A stretch of DNA of 64,000 nt from Mesorhizobium sp. WSM3862 (GTDB lineage: Bacteria; Pseudomonadota; Alphaproteobacteria; Rhizobiales; Rhizobiaceae): contig NZ_NSGE01000008.1 in NCBI RefSeq assembly GCF_002294985.1, positions 124,001-188,000 of the forward strand, written 5' to 3'. The notes below the pieces were generated by a model. It saw only the letters and a list, made by a program, of their open reading frames with translations, was not told the origin of the DNA and searched no databases. Both the position numbers and the translations under genes were made by a program. Below are positions 51,389 through 60,322 of this stretch, piece by piece (positions within the stretch are counted from its first letter, which is position 1; every line of letters begins with the position of its first letter).

Positions 51389-51823
51389 ATGGGCTTGGTC
51401 GTAGTGGCGGCAATTGGCGCGGGGTTGCTGCTGCTGCGAAACAGCCAAATGAATAGCGGCGTACAAGCGCTGAAACGGGAGGATGGCACCGCTGCTTTGG
51501 CGAGCCTGAAACCGCTGGCGCAGCTCGGGGACGGAACTGCCCAGATGCTCGTCGGGTCAATCTACGCCTACGGATGGGGCGGAGTTCACAAGAGTGATGC
51601 GGACGCGACTTACTGGTTCCGTCGGCTTGGCTCGTGGGGCCCGCTGGTTGTCGAGGAAGGCGCCGATCCAGCGGCGCCATACCAGCTTATGGTTGCAAAG
51701 GCCTACGGCGCCGGGACGGACGGGGTGAGAGCCGACGCCAGCGAGAGTTTAAAGTGGCTAAAACTGGCCGCTGAAGGTGGAAGCAAGGAGGCGGCTGCGG
51801 CGCTCTCCCAATCCCAGCATTGA
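51389..51823 (+). CDS. Sel1-repeat-like membrane-anchored protein
   Basis: About 144 residues: an N-terminal membrane helix (MGLVVVAAIGAGLLLLRN) and then Sel1-type repeats (AQMLVGSIYAYGWGGVHKSD, SLKWLKLAAEGGSKEAAAAL). An ATG at 51361, overlapping the preceding stop, reads MTRLIA in another frame, so a small frameshift at the start is possible; TTG 51374 could also start it. Confidence 0.65.
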   Translation: MGLVVVAAIGAGLLLLRNSQMNSGVQALKREDGTAALASLKPLAQLGDGTAQMLVGSIYAYGWGGVHKSDADATYWFRRLGSWGPLVVEEGADPAAPYQLMVAKAYGAGTDGVRADASESLKWLKLAAEGGSKEAAAALSQSQH

Positions 51824-51929
51824 TTAAACGACGTGCCGAAGGACAAGTTCACATTGTTATTTATTCCGACGATCCACTGCCGAAGAGCGTATTGAAAGAC
51901 GACCGCGCAAAAACTTCTGGCCTCGGCGC

Positions 51930-52100
51930 TGCCCCTCATCCGCCTGCCGGCACCTTCTCCCCGTATAGTGGCGGGGAGAAGGGATGGCCGCGACGCTGGC
52001 AGCTATTCCGCGACGTTGGCGGTTGGCGAAAGCGGCGGTGACAGCATCTTTCTCCCCGTCACTATACGGGGAGAAATGCCCGGCAGGGCAATGAGGGGCA
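51930..52100. repeat. Facing pair of palindromic repeats (second sequence type)
   Basis: Left copy TTCTCCCCGTATAGTGGC then GGGGAGAAGG; right copy TCTCCCCGTCACTATACGGG then GAGAAATGCCCGGCAGG. Together they form a long imperfect palindrome between convergent genes. Confidence 0.8.
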
Positions 52101-52155
52101 GCGCCGATCGATGCGGTTATCTGCGCGCTTTGCGTGACGCCGTTTCAGCCGTGTC

Positions 52156-53424
52156 TCAAGCGCCTTTCTTCAGCGGCTTCGGGTCGCTATCAGGTGGTGG
52201 TTCCCACCCAAACACGCTCCGCCCTCCGAGCAAATGCGACTGGTCCATCTCGCCCGCGACAATCTCCTTCAGGCTCGGCCCCGTCACATAGCGCTCCATC
52301 CGGCGTGACTCCCCGTCCAGCCGCTTGAGCGCCTGCAGCTCTTCCTCGCGCCCGAGCTTGGCCTTGCTCACCGCCGATTTCAGCACCGAGATCGTCTCGT
52401 CATAGACCTTCAGCGGCACGGGGAAGGGGTGGCGGTCCTTGCCGCCGTGGGCGAGCGAGAAGCGCGCCGGGTCGGAGAAGCGGCAGGGCGCGCCGTGCAC
52501 CACTTCCGCGACCATGGCGAGCGCGCGCACCGTGCGCGGGCCGACGCCGGGCACCAGCAGCAGTTCGGGAAAATCCTTCGGGCCGCTCTCGATCGCCGCG
52601 GCAATGTTGCCGTGCAGGCGGCGCATGACGATGTCGCTATCGCGCACGTCGTGATGCGCGGGCATGACGAGGTTGGGGAGCAGCGGCTGCGCGGCCGGCT
52701 CGGGCGCCTCGGCTGGCGGCTCCAGAACGGCAAGCTCGCTCAGGATCTTTTCCGGGCTCATCGTCTTCAGAAGCGCGATCTGCCCGCCGCGCGCTTTCTC
52801 CGCGCGGTGGTCGGTGAGGTTGACGATCTCGCCTTGGCGTTCGCCCTCGATTGCCGCATGCGGCTGGTCGACGAAGCTTTCCAGCCCCTCCGACAACCAG
52901 TGGTAGCGGCGCGCCTGGCGGGCGTCGCCGTTCATGCCTTGCTGCACCACCACCCAGCGCCCGTCATCGCTGACGATGAAGCCGTGCAAATAGAGGTCGT
53001 AGCCGTCCTGCACGGCGGCGCTGTCCACCTTGGCGACCAGCCGGCTAGCGGTGGCGAGAGCCTCGCCGTCGAGGCCGACATGGTCGCCGATCGCCAGCAA
53101 CTCGCCCGGCGTCTTGCGCGAATGTGCGCCGCGCCCGCCGCAGACATGGATGCCGAGCTCGTTGCCGAGTGGGTTCAGCCCCCGCTTCAGCGCGCCGATG
53201 ACCGACGTGGTGATGCCGGAGGAGTGCCAGTCCATGCCCATCACGGCGCCGAAGGATTGGAACCAGAAGGGATGCGCAAGGCGCCGCAAAAGCTCGTCGC
53301 GGCCATAATGATGGATGATCGCTTCGCACAGCACCGCGCCGAGCTTCGTCATGCGATCGCCCAGCCATTTCGGGACCCGCCCGCCATGCAGCGGCACGTC
53401 GGCGCTGCCGCTTCGCTGCGTCAC
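52156..53424 (-). CDS. DUF763 domain protein
   Basis: 422 residues. ADVPLHGGRVPKWLGDRM, then FWFQSFGAVMGMDWHSSGIT, and later LLVPGVGPRTVRALAMVAEV (a helix-hairpin-helix) are the DUF763 signature, found in archaea and bacteria and suspected to act on nucleic acids. No biochemical role is established to my knowledge. Single gene on the minus strand. Confidence 0.88.
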   Translation of the reverse strand: MTQRSGSADVPLHGGRVPKWLGDRMTKLGAVLCEAIIHHYGRDELLRRLAHPFWFQSFGAVMGMDWHSSGITTSVIGALKRGLNPLGNELGIHVCGGRGAHSRKTPGELLAIGDHVGLDGEALATASRLVAKVDSAAVQDGYDLYLHGFIVSDDGRWVVVQQGMNGDARQARRYHWLSEGLESFVDQPHAAIEGERQGEIVNLTDHRAEKARGGQIALLKTMSPEKILSELAVLEPPAEAPEPAAQPLLPNLVMPAHHDVRDSDIVMRRLHGNIAAAIESGPKDFPELLLVPGVGPRTVRALAMVAEVVHGAPCRFSDPARFSLAHGGKDRHPFPVPLKVYDETISVLKSAVSKAKLGREEELQALKRLDGESRRMERYVTGPSLKEIVAGEMDQSHLLGGRSVFGWEPPPDSDPKPLKKGA

Positions 53425-53498
53425 TTTTGCTTTCCTTATGAATGCCGGCTTCTAGATGGCATTTTGGCGGGAATTTGCAAGGCGGCGCAACCGCAGCC

Positions 53499-53529
53499 GG
53501 ACATCTCCCCTTGCCGAGGGGAGATGTCC
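53499..53529. repeat. 12-bp hairpin of the dispersed palindrome family
   Basis: GGACATCTCCCC (53499-53510) and its complement (53518-53529). It sits just past the stop of the gene at 53543 and may stop or protect its transcript. Confidence 0.65.
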
Positions 53530-53542
53530 GCTCGCTGGTCGG

Positions 53543-53860
53543 TCAGCGCCGGCAGATGCGGATCTTTTCGATGACGCGGTGGCCGTGGCGCCAGTGCTTC
53601 ACGATCTTGATCCGGCAATGATCGCGATAATACCGGTTATGATAGCGCACCACATAACGTTCGCGATAGGGAGTGTAGTAGTCGTCATCGTAGACGTGTC
53701 GGTAATAGCGGTGAGGGTAATACCCGCCATAGTAGTCACCATAGTAATCGCCGTAGCTGGGGCCGACGCCGATGCCGAACTGAACGCTACCGGCACTCGC
53801 CGGCGCGATCGCAAACGCCGAGGCGATGGCGATCATCGAAGCAAGCAGAAGCTTTTTCAT
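53543..53860 (-). CDS. Secreted Tyr/Arg-rich small protein
   Basis: 105 residues. Signal peptide (KKLLLASMIAIASAFAIA, PASA), then a Gly/Tyr-rich part (YGDYYGDYYGGYYPHRYY) and a basic C-terminus (RIKIVKHWRHGHRVIEKIR). Such proteins are common in rhizobia; function unknown, perhaps envelope binding. Excellent ribosome binding site (AAGGAGG) and a consensus EcfG promoter. Confidence 0.8.
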   Translation of the reverse strand: MKKLLLASMIAIASAFAIAPASAGSVQFGIGVGPSYGDYYGDYYGGYYPHRYYRHVYDDDYYTPYRERYVVRYHNRYYRDHCRIKIVKHWRHGHRVIEKIRICRR

Positions 53861-53901
53861 CGCTGCCTCCTTGAGGTCGATGGTTGCCCCTTCCAGGCAC
53901 A

Positions 53902-53927
53902 AACGGTTTCGGGACGGGTGGTGTTCC
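53902..53927 (-). promoter_or_regulatory. EcfG-type stress promoter
   Basis: Minus strand GGAAC (53927-53923), 17 bases, CGTT (53905-53902): full consensus, about 40 bases before the start at 53860. Confidence 0.65.
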
Positions 53928-54144
53928 GAGAAAGTTGGGCGGCGATCCTGGGCCCAGCAAGGAGCGAAGCGGCGCCGAAGCTGACGATCTTCGCCCTTGC
54001 GGGGAAGGTCACGCTTTTGTTCGCCCCGCTGTTTTCGATCTTCGGAGTCGCCATATCGCCACCTGCTGTCGCCGTGCAGCGCGTGCGCGCTCGGCGTCGT
54101 CGTCTATTGCCCCGTCCAGCCAATCCCAACCGCAGGAGCCTGCC

Positions 54145-54498
54145 ATGACCAAGCCCACCATCCTGAAATTCGGCCCCGTCGAGCATGGCGATGGCGGCGA
54201 TCTGCCGGGCTGGATCGCGGTCGAGGGGTCGCCGACCATGCAGACGGCCGTCCAGCACACCAGCGAGGACGGCAAGGTGATGTCCGGCACCTGGCGCGCT
54301 TCGCCCGGCACCTACCACGCCACCTACACCGACTATGAATTCGTCCACATGATCGCCGGCCGCATCCTCATCACGCCCGATGGCGGCGAGCCGGTCGAGG
54401 TCGGCCCCGGCGACGCCTTCGTAGTCGAAGCCGATTTCAAGGGCACCTGGAAGATCCTCGAGCCGGTGACCAAGCATTTTGTGGTTGTGGCGGAGTGA
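54145..54498 (+). CDS. Cupin (DUF861-like) protein
   Basis: 117 residues. YHATYTDYEFVHMIAGRILI, then VEVGPGDAFVVEADFKGTWK are the two cupin motifs, with the FVxxG-type strand seen in DUF861 (ethanolamine utilisation EutQ-like) proteins. Probably binds a small molecule or metal. Ribosome binding site CAGGAG. Confidence 0.86.
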   Translation: MTKPTILKFGPVEHGDGGDLPGWIAVEGSPTMQTAVQHTSEDGKVMSGTWRASPGTYHATYTDYEFVHMIAGRILITPDGGEPVEVGPGDAFVVEADFKGTWKILEPVTKHFVVVAE

Positions 54499-54510
54499 GC
54501 AGAAGCTGCT

Positions 54511-54735
54511 GATCTCCCCCGTTGCGGGGGATGTCTGGCAGGACAGACGGGGTGTGAAGGAACGCCGACGCTCGCACGGTCGTCATCCTCGGGCTTGACC
54601 CGAGGATCCATGCCGTGACCTTCGGCGTGAAGCGCTACGGTGCAGAATTCTGTTACTGCTGCAACGCTTTAGCGTCACGGCATGGGTCCTAGGGTCTGCG
54701 CGCGTCGCTTCGCTCCTTGCTCCGCCCTAGCATGA
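54511..54735. repeat. Two types of intergenic repeat in tandem
   Basis: A CTCCCC-type copy at 54511-54555. Then a longer element at 54577-54735 that begins GTCATCCTCGGGCTTGACC, turns around a central ATGCCGTGACC / GGTCACGGCAT-like palindrome and ends CTAGCATGACGA. Degenerate relatives lie at 25722, 34255 and 56895. Confidence 0.7.
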
Positions 54736-54755
54736 CGAACGACAGGGGCGGCGCC

Positions 54756-56768
54756 CTACCTTCCCACCTTCGAAATCACGCGTCTCTCCACCTCCGGTTC
54801 CAGCGATTCCGCGAACGGCGTCGCCAGATGGTGCTGGTCGCGGAAGGCGAGCTGGCCGTCGATGAAGACGTGGCAGGTGGTGGCGTTGCAGAAGCGGTCG
54901 GTGAGGTCGACGTAGGTGGCATTGGGCACGCTGGTGACGATCTCGCGCTCGACCGCCGCCATCTGGTCGTTGGCGGCATAGGCGCGGCTCTGGTCGCAGA
55001 GCGAGGGCGCCTTGTCGCGCCACAGCGCGCGCGACACGCAGGTGTCGATGTTCTCGTCGTTGAACGGCACGTCGCGGATGAAGGCGATCTTCAGCCCGGC
55101 CTTGCTCAAGCTGGTTAGTGTCGAGCGCAGGCCGGCCCGCCATACGGCGTCCGGCGTGTCCGGCTCGCCCTTGCCCGCCGCCATCTTGCGCGAGGAGGTC
55201 AGCGCCAGTTCGGAGATCACCACCAGCGAAGGCCTGGCCGCGATGATCTCCTTGATCGCCTGTTCGCGCCATTGGTCGCATTCGCGGTAGTCGCGGTTGA
55301 GCTTCGTGACAAAGTAGGAAAACCGTGAGGGCCGGCACGAGCTCTTCAGCCAGGTCTCGACGCGGTAGCCGTTCTTCTTTCCCGCCTCGATCAGCGGCGT
55401 CGACCAGTGATCGGCGTGCGAATCGCCGAACAGCGCGATCACGCGCTGGCCATTGCCGAACACGCAGGGTTTCGGCGTCACCGTGTCGTAGCCCTCGACG
55501 CAGGCCTTGGCGCGCGCGGTGGCCGGCTCGGCCGCACTTGCCGCGATCGCTCGCTGCTCCGGGTCCTCGGCGCGCACGGCAAGCGCTGCGTTGCCGTAGG
55601 CGGCTGCGACGCCGGTGCCGGTCAGGAGGAGGGCCGGCACCAGCGCCCGCGCCGCATTGGCCATAAGCCAGCCATTGCGGCGGATTGGATTTTCGATGAA
55701 ATGATAGCTCAGCGCAGAGAGCGCAAACGTCAGCCCGAGGCAGGCGAGGCGTTGCGCAAAAGTCAGCTCCTCGACCAGCATGCCGGCATAGACGATCACC
55801 GGCCAGTGCCAGAGATAGAGCGAGTAGGAAACCTTTCCGATCCACTGCAAGGGCGGCAGCGCCAGGGCGGCATTCACGCAATTCGAGGAAAAGAGCCCCG
55901 CGTTTTTCCGTTCGAAATTGCGTGCAAGAATGCCGTCCCCGACGCCGGCCGCGCCCGCCAGCAAGAGAAGGACAGTACCGGCCACGGGCACGAGCGCCAG
56001 GAAACCGGGGAAGGGAGCCTCCTCGCTGAAGGTGAGGTAAGCGAAGGCAATGAGGACCAGCCCGCAGAGGCTGAACGCCGTCCCGAGCCGCGGCCGGCTC
56101 TGGAGCAGCCATGCCGGCGCCATCGAGGCCAGCCCGCCGGCGGCGAATTCCCAGGCGCGCAGCGGCGAGAAGTAGAAGGCCCAGGGCTGCGAAATGGGGG
56201 TCAGCCAGGCGCAGACCGCGAAGGAGACCAGGCCGGCAATGCCGATCGCGAGCATGATCGTCCGCTTGCCGGGCCTCAGCCAGGCCGCCAGCATCAGCAG
56301 CGCCGGCCAGGCGAGGTAAAACTGCTCCTCCACCGACAGCGACCAGTAATGGATGAAGGGGTTGTTGGCGGCGTCGTTGGCGAAATAGTCGAACGACCAG
56401 CGGATCAGCCACAGATTGATCATGTAGGCGGACGCGAACATCGCGCCCTTGGAATAGAGCGCCTGCTCCTCCGGCGACAGGATCAGCGTGCCGACGGCAA
56501 GCGTGGCGGCGATGACGAACAGCGCCACCGGCAGCAGCCGCCGCGCGCGTCGGGCATAAAAACGAAGGAGGTCGAGCCGGCCGGTGAGCGAAATCTCGCT
56601 GACCAGATGGCGGGTGATGAGGTAGCCGGAGATGACGAAAAAGATGTCCACGCCGGCAAAGCCGCCGGGCAGGGCGGTGAGGCCGAAGTGGAAAGCGACA
56701 ACGCCCGCCACGGCGAGCGCCCGCAACCCCTCAATGTCGGGCCGGAAGTCCGGCGATGGTGCTGACAC
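54756..56768 (-). CDS. OafA/YrhL-type acyltransferase (acyltransferase 3 plus SGNH domain)
   Basis: 670 residues from GTG 56768. The N-terminal half has about ten membrane helices with the conserved PDIEGLRALAVAGVVAFHF histidine motif. The C-terminal half is a periplasmic SGNH domain (ALFGDSHADHWS, and the late catalytic region HHLATPFAESL). It transfers acyl groups to cell-surface polysaccharide or similar. No other surface-polymer genes are adjacent. Confidence 0.9.
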   Translation of the reverse strand: MSAPSPDFRPDIEGLRALAVAGVVAFHFGLTALPGGFAGVDIFFVISGYLITRHLVSEISLTGRLDLLRFYARRARRLLPVALFVIAATLAVGTLILSPEEQALYSKGAMFASAYMINLWLIRWSFDYFANDAANNPFIHYWSLSVEEQFYLAWPALLMLAAWLRPGKRTIMLAIGIAGLVSFAVCAWLTPISQPWAFYFSPLRAWEFAAGGLASMAPAWLLQSRPRLGTAFSLCGLVLIAFAYLTFSEEAPFPGFLALVPVAGTVLLLLAGAAGVGDGILARNFERKNAGLFSSNCVNAALALPPLQWIGKVSYSLYLWHWPVIVYAGMLVEELTFAQRLACLGLTFALSALSYHFIENPIRRNGWLMANAARALVPALLLTGTGVAAAYGNAALAVRAEDPEQRAIAASAAEPATARAKACVEGYDTVTPKPCVFGNGQRVIALFGDSHADHWSTPLIEAGKKNGYRVETWLKSSCRPSRFSYFVTKLNRDYRECDQWREQAIKEIIAARPSLVVISELALTSSRKMAAGKGEPDTPDAVWRAGLRSTLTSLSKAGLKIAFIRDVPFNDENIDTCVSRALWRDKAPSLCDQSRAYAANDQMAAVEREIVTSVPNATYVDLTDRFCNATTCHVFIDGQLAFRDQHHLATPFAESLEPEVERRVISKVGR

Positions 56769-57133
56769 GAAGGCGAACCTCGCAACGGTCGTTCGTATCC
56801 CGCCTTGGGGAAAGCCTCGCGCCTATGGGCTCATACCGCAATGCAACAAATCTAACGCAGTGCAACATAAAGGGAGGCGGCAGCAACGCCGGCGGCAGCC
56901 GACGCTTCGGCACGCCAGGGTCTGCGCGCCTCGTTTCGGCCAGGATGACGAAGGAGCTCAGCCGCCGGTTTCGCCAGCGTTCGAGAGCATGGAAGGACAT
57001 TGGCGAACGCTAAAGGCAAATTGTCCGCCTGCAGGTAATCTGGTAGGATCAATGCACCGACGAACGGCTCTGGGAGGACGCCGTGACGTCCGACATCATG
57101 CACAAAGACATCAACTCGAACCGGAGAACGGCC
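56769..57133. other. Intergenic region with one degenerate repeat
   Basis: A weak relative of the 54577 repeat lies at about 56895-56952 (CCAGGGTCTGCGCGCCTCG, CAGGATGACGAAGG). Otherwise nothing supported. Confidence 0.45.
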
Positions 57134-57676
57134 ATGAAACGGCTTCTGACGGTCGCTGCGCTGTTGGCAGCGGGCAGTTTGATTGCGATGCAGGGCGCAG
57201 CTGCCGACGATGCTGCGCTGATCAAAAGCGCCGAGTCCGCCGCACCCGCCGCAGTGGCGAGTGGCGCTGCGGTCTACGCCATGGATGAAAAGGGGAATAT
57301 GCGCACCCTGCGCGAGGGCAAGACCGGCTTCTGGTGCATGCCGGACAATCCGGCCTCGCCCGGTCCGGATCCGATGTGCGGCGATGCCAACTCGATGGAA
57401 TGGGCGATGGCCTGGCTGGAAAAGAAGGAACCGCCCAAAGGCAAGGTCGGCTTCATGTATATGCTGTCCGGCGGCACCGACGGCAGCAATACCGATCCTT
57501 ATGCGACGAAGCCCGAGGCAGGCAACAATTGGATCGAGACGGGGCCGCATGTGATGATCGTCAACGCGATGGACATGATGAAAGGCTATCCGACCGATGC
57601 CAAGCCCGACACGTCCAAGCCTTACGTGATGTGGCCAGGCACGCCCTACGCGCATCTCATGATCCCGGTAAAATAG
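57134..57676 (+). CDS. Secreted protein of unknown function
   Basis: 180 residues. Signal peptide (KRLLTVAALLAAGSLIAMQG, then AAADD). The mature part has GFWCMPDNPASPGPDPMCGD, MYMLSGGTDGSNTDPYA and HVMIVNAMDMMKGYP, a Met-rich, two-cysteine domain seen in conserved hypothetical periplasmic proteins. Possibly metal or redox related, but unproven. GGAGA precedes the ATG. Confidence 0.75.
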   Translation: MKRLLTVAALLAAGSLIAMQGAAADDAALIKSAESAAPAAVASGAAVYAMDEKGNMRTLREGKTGFWCMPDNPASPGPDPMCGDANSMEWAMAWLEKKEPPKGKVGFMYMLSGGTDGSNTDPYATKPEAGNNWIETGPHVMIVNAMDMMKGYPTDAKPDTSKPYVMWPGTPYAHLMIPVK

Positions 57677-57712
57677 CCGGGCACGGACCTTCAGGTGCGG
57701 CGGCGAGCGCTT

Positions 57713-57744
57713 CAAATCTCCCCTTGTCCGCAAGGGGAGATTTG
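57713..57744. repeat. Palindrome CAAATCTCCCC..GGGGAGATTTG
   Basis: Perfect 11-base arms around TTGTCCGCAA: the short form of the dispersed family, after the gene at 57134-57676. Confidence 0.7.
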
Positions 57745-57854
57745 CATCAGCCGCTTCGTCCTCGCTCCAACTGATCGCGCCTCGCAACCATCCTCCGATC
57801 CGCGCGTTGCACGCCGGCGAAAGCCAATCATGGCGGGCAGGGTGGAGACTCACG

Positions 57855-59930
57855 GTGGCGGATAATCGTCAGAACGGCACGCGCGAGTCGGAACCGGGGC
57901 TGGCGGGGCTGCTTGCTGCCTCGCGCAGCCATCCGCGTACGGCGCTGCCGACGGTCGCAACCGTCGTCGCATCGGTTGCGGCGCTCTATTTCGGGCGCGA
58001 GGTGTTCTTGCCGATCGCGGTCGCGCTGCTGTTGACTTTCGCCATCGCGCCGGTCGTGTCGGCGTTGAAACGCGTCGGCATTCCGCGCCTGCCTGCCGTG
58101 ATTGCCAGCGTTTTGGGGGCCTTTGCCGCGCTCGCACTGTTCTCCTTCGTGGTGGCCACGCAGGTCAGCGACCTCGCCCAGAACATCCCCGTCTATCAGG
58201 TCAACATCCTGACAAAGATCCGCGCGCTGAAGGAAAACGGGCTGGGCAATGGCATCATCTCGCGCTTGAGCGGCGTGATCGAGCGCGTCGGCCAGGAGTT
58301 CGAGCGCCAGGAGCCGCAACTGCCATCCGCCGCCCAGACGCCGAAGCGCGATCCGATCCCGGTCGAGATCGTCGCGCAAGAAAGGCCGCTCGAAGTGTTG
58401 CAAAAAGTCATCGAGCCGCTGCTCAGCCCGCTCGGCTCGGCCGGCCTGGTGGTCGTCGTGGTCATCTTCATGCTGATGGAGCGGGAGGATCTGCGCGACC
58501 GCTTCATCCGTCTCGTCGGCTATGGCGATCTCCACCGCACCACCCAGGCGCTGCAGGACGCCGGCAAGCGGGTTGGCCAGTATCTGTTGATGCAGCTGGT
58601 GGTCAACGTCATCTACGCCATCCCAATCACCATCGGCCTGTGGGTGCTGGGCATCCCCAATGCGCTGCTTTGGGGCATGCTGGCGCTCGCCCTGCGCTTC
58701 GTTCCCTATATCGGGCCGATCATCGGCGCGCTGCTGCCGCTGTTCCTGGCGCTGGCGGTGGCGCCCGGCTGGTCGCTGCTTCTGTGGACCGGGGCACTGT
58801 TCATCGCCATGGAGCTGATCACCGGCAACGTCATCGAGCCATGGCTCTATGGCTCGCGCACCGGCCTCTCGCCGCTCGCCATCATCGTCGCGGCGATCTT
58901 CTGGACCTGGCTCTGGGGGCCGATCGGCCTGGTGCTGTCGACGCCGCTCACCGTCTGCCTCGTCGTCCTCGGCCGCCACGTGCCCCAGTTCGAGTTCCTC
59001 GACGTGCTGTTCGGCAACGAGCCGGTGCTGGAGCCGCATGCGCGTCTCTATCAGCGGCTGCTCGCCGCCGATCCAGACGAGGCGACCGACCACGCCGAGG
59101 AGATGCTCGAAGAAAAATACCTGTTCGAGTTCTACGACCAGGTGGCGATTCCGGCGCTGCTGCTTGGCGAGCAGGACCGCATGCGCGGCGTCATGGATGA
59201 CGAGCAGCGCAAACAGGTCGCGGCGAGCGCGCTGACGCTCGTCGCCAATCTGGACGCCAGCGCCCAGGAGGAAGCGGAGGAGGCGGAAGCCGACGAGGAA
59301 GAGGGCCAGCAGGCAGCCACTGCCTCGGCCGAGGCCTCGCCGGGCAAGGCAGCCTCAGCCAAGATCACCGCGGGCAAGGCTGCTGAAGGCAAGGCGAACG
59401 ATCGGAAGGCCGGCGACGGCAAGGAGCCTCTATCCGAGGAGGTCGATCTTCCGGACGGCGTGGGCTTCTCCGTGCTTTGCGCCGGCGGGCGGGGCGAGCT
59501 CGACGACGCCGCCGCCGCGATGCTGGCGCAGGTGCTGGAGGTGCAGGGCGCCGAAGTGTCGAGAGCGAGTTTCATTGACCTCGAACCTGCCGGGATCCGC
59601 CGCCTCGACCTGAGTGGCGTCGATACGGTGGTGATCGGTTTCCTCAACCGCGACTCCACCAAGCACGCGCGCTTCATGGTGCGGCGGCTGAAGCGGCTGA
59701 AACCGCGTCTCAGGGTCGGCATCGTGTCCTGGTCGGAAATCGGCAACGGCGACGCCAAGGCCGCGGCCGAACTTGCCGCCGGGCTTAACGCCGATTTCGT
59801 CGCCCATGGCATGGTCAGCGCCGTGACGGGCGCCCTGTCGAGCGAGCCGCCGGTGATGCTGAAGCTTGCGCCGCAACGCCGGCCACGCCGCCGGCCGGCC
59901 CGCAAGAAGGAGCTGCAGGCGGCTGGATGA
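57855..59930 (+). CDS. AI-2E family transporter with long C-terminal extension
   Basis: 691 residues from GTG 57855 (GGTGGAGA upstream). Residues 30-370 hold the eight-helix AI-2E/YdiK-type membrane domain (FLPIAVALLLTFAIAPVVSA, LRFVPYIGPIIGALLPLFLA, NVIEPWLYGSRTGLSPLA). The remaining 320 residues are cytoplasmic: an acidic/Ala-rich linker (EEAEEAEADEEEGQQA) and a folded end (GFSVLCAGGRGELDDAAAAM). The family moves varied solutes; the tail may sense or bind a partner. Confidence 0.88.
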   Translation: MADNRQNGTRESEPGLAGLLAASRSHPRTALPTVATVVASVAALYFGREVFLPIAVALLLTFAIAPVVSALKRVGIPRLPAVIASVLGAFAALALFSFVVATQVSDLAQNIPVYQVNILTKIRALKENGLGNGIISRLSGVIERVGQEFERQEPQLPSAAQTPKRDPIPVEIVAQERPLEVLQKVIEPLLSPLGSAGLVVVVVIFMLMEREDLRDRFIRLVGYGDLHRTTQALQDAGKRVGQYLLMQLVVNVIYAIPITIGLWVLGIPNALLWGMLALALRFVPYIGPIIGALLPLFLALAVAPGWSLLLWTGALFIAMELITGNVIEPWLYGSRTGLSPLAIIVAAIFWTWLWGPIGLVLSTPLTVCLVVLGRHVPQFEFLDVLFGNEPVLEPHARLYQRLLAADPDEATDHAEEMLEEKYLFEFYDQVAIPALLLGEQDRMRGVMDDEQRKQVAASALTLVANLDASAQEEAEEAEADEEEGQQAATASAEASPGKAASAKITAGKAAEGKANDRKAGDGKEPLSEEVDLPDGVGFSVLCAGGRGELDDAAAAMLAQVLEVQGAEVSRASFIDLEPAGIRRLDLSGVDTVVIGFLNRDSTKHARFMVRRLKRLKPRLRVGIVSWSEIGNGDAKAAAELAAGLNADFVAHGMVSAVTGALSSEPPVMLKLAPQRRPRRRPARKKELQAAG

Positions 59931-60322
59931 GGGAGGCGACTTTCCCCCTCAATTGACCGGCCCGAAGGCCCGCGCGAACCGCGCGGCTTGCGCGGGCAGG
60001 CGCCGGCCCCGCCGGCGGCGCCACGCCCCAGCCCTCAGGCTGGCCGGGTGGCTGTCTGGTTCGGCCCTTGTCCGGCCGTTTCTGTTCTGCCTCGCCGATC
60101 CGGGCAGAAGCCCGGATCCTTCGGAGCGCGCTAGAAATGCAGGTCCAGTGCAGGCGGATGGCTTGGCCTGGATCGTCCTGCGGCGCTGCTGCGGAGCCGG
60201 CGGGACGGCTTGCTTGCTCCTGGTTGCACTGCCCAGTGAGCTTGCGGCGGCCGTGAAAGCATGATCTTCGCTCGAACAAGAAGCCAATCCCGATTCTGTC
60301 GGGACGGAACAGGTGCAGCCGG
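59931..60322. other. Intergenic region, GC-rich, no supported gene
   Basis: Only GC-rich imperfect hairpins just after the AI-2E gene (GCCCGCGCGAACCGCGCGG, 59969 region). Nothing else supported. Confidence 0.4.

Noticed and set aside
57828..59093. 421-residue minus-strand frame opposite the AI-2E transporter
   Set aside because: Asp/Gln/Arg-rich shadow; the plus-strand membrane protein is unmistakable.
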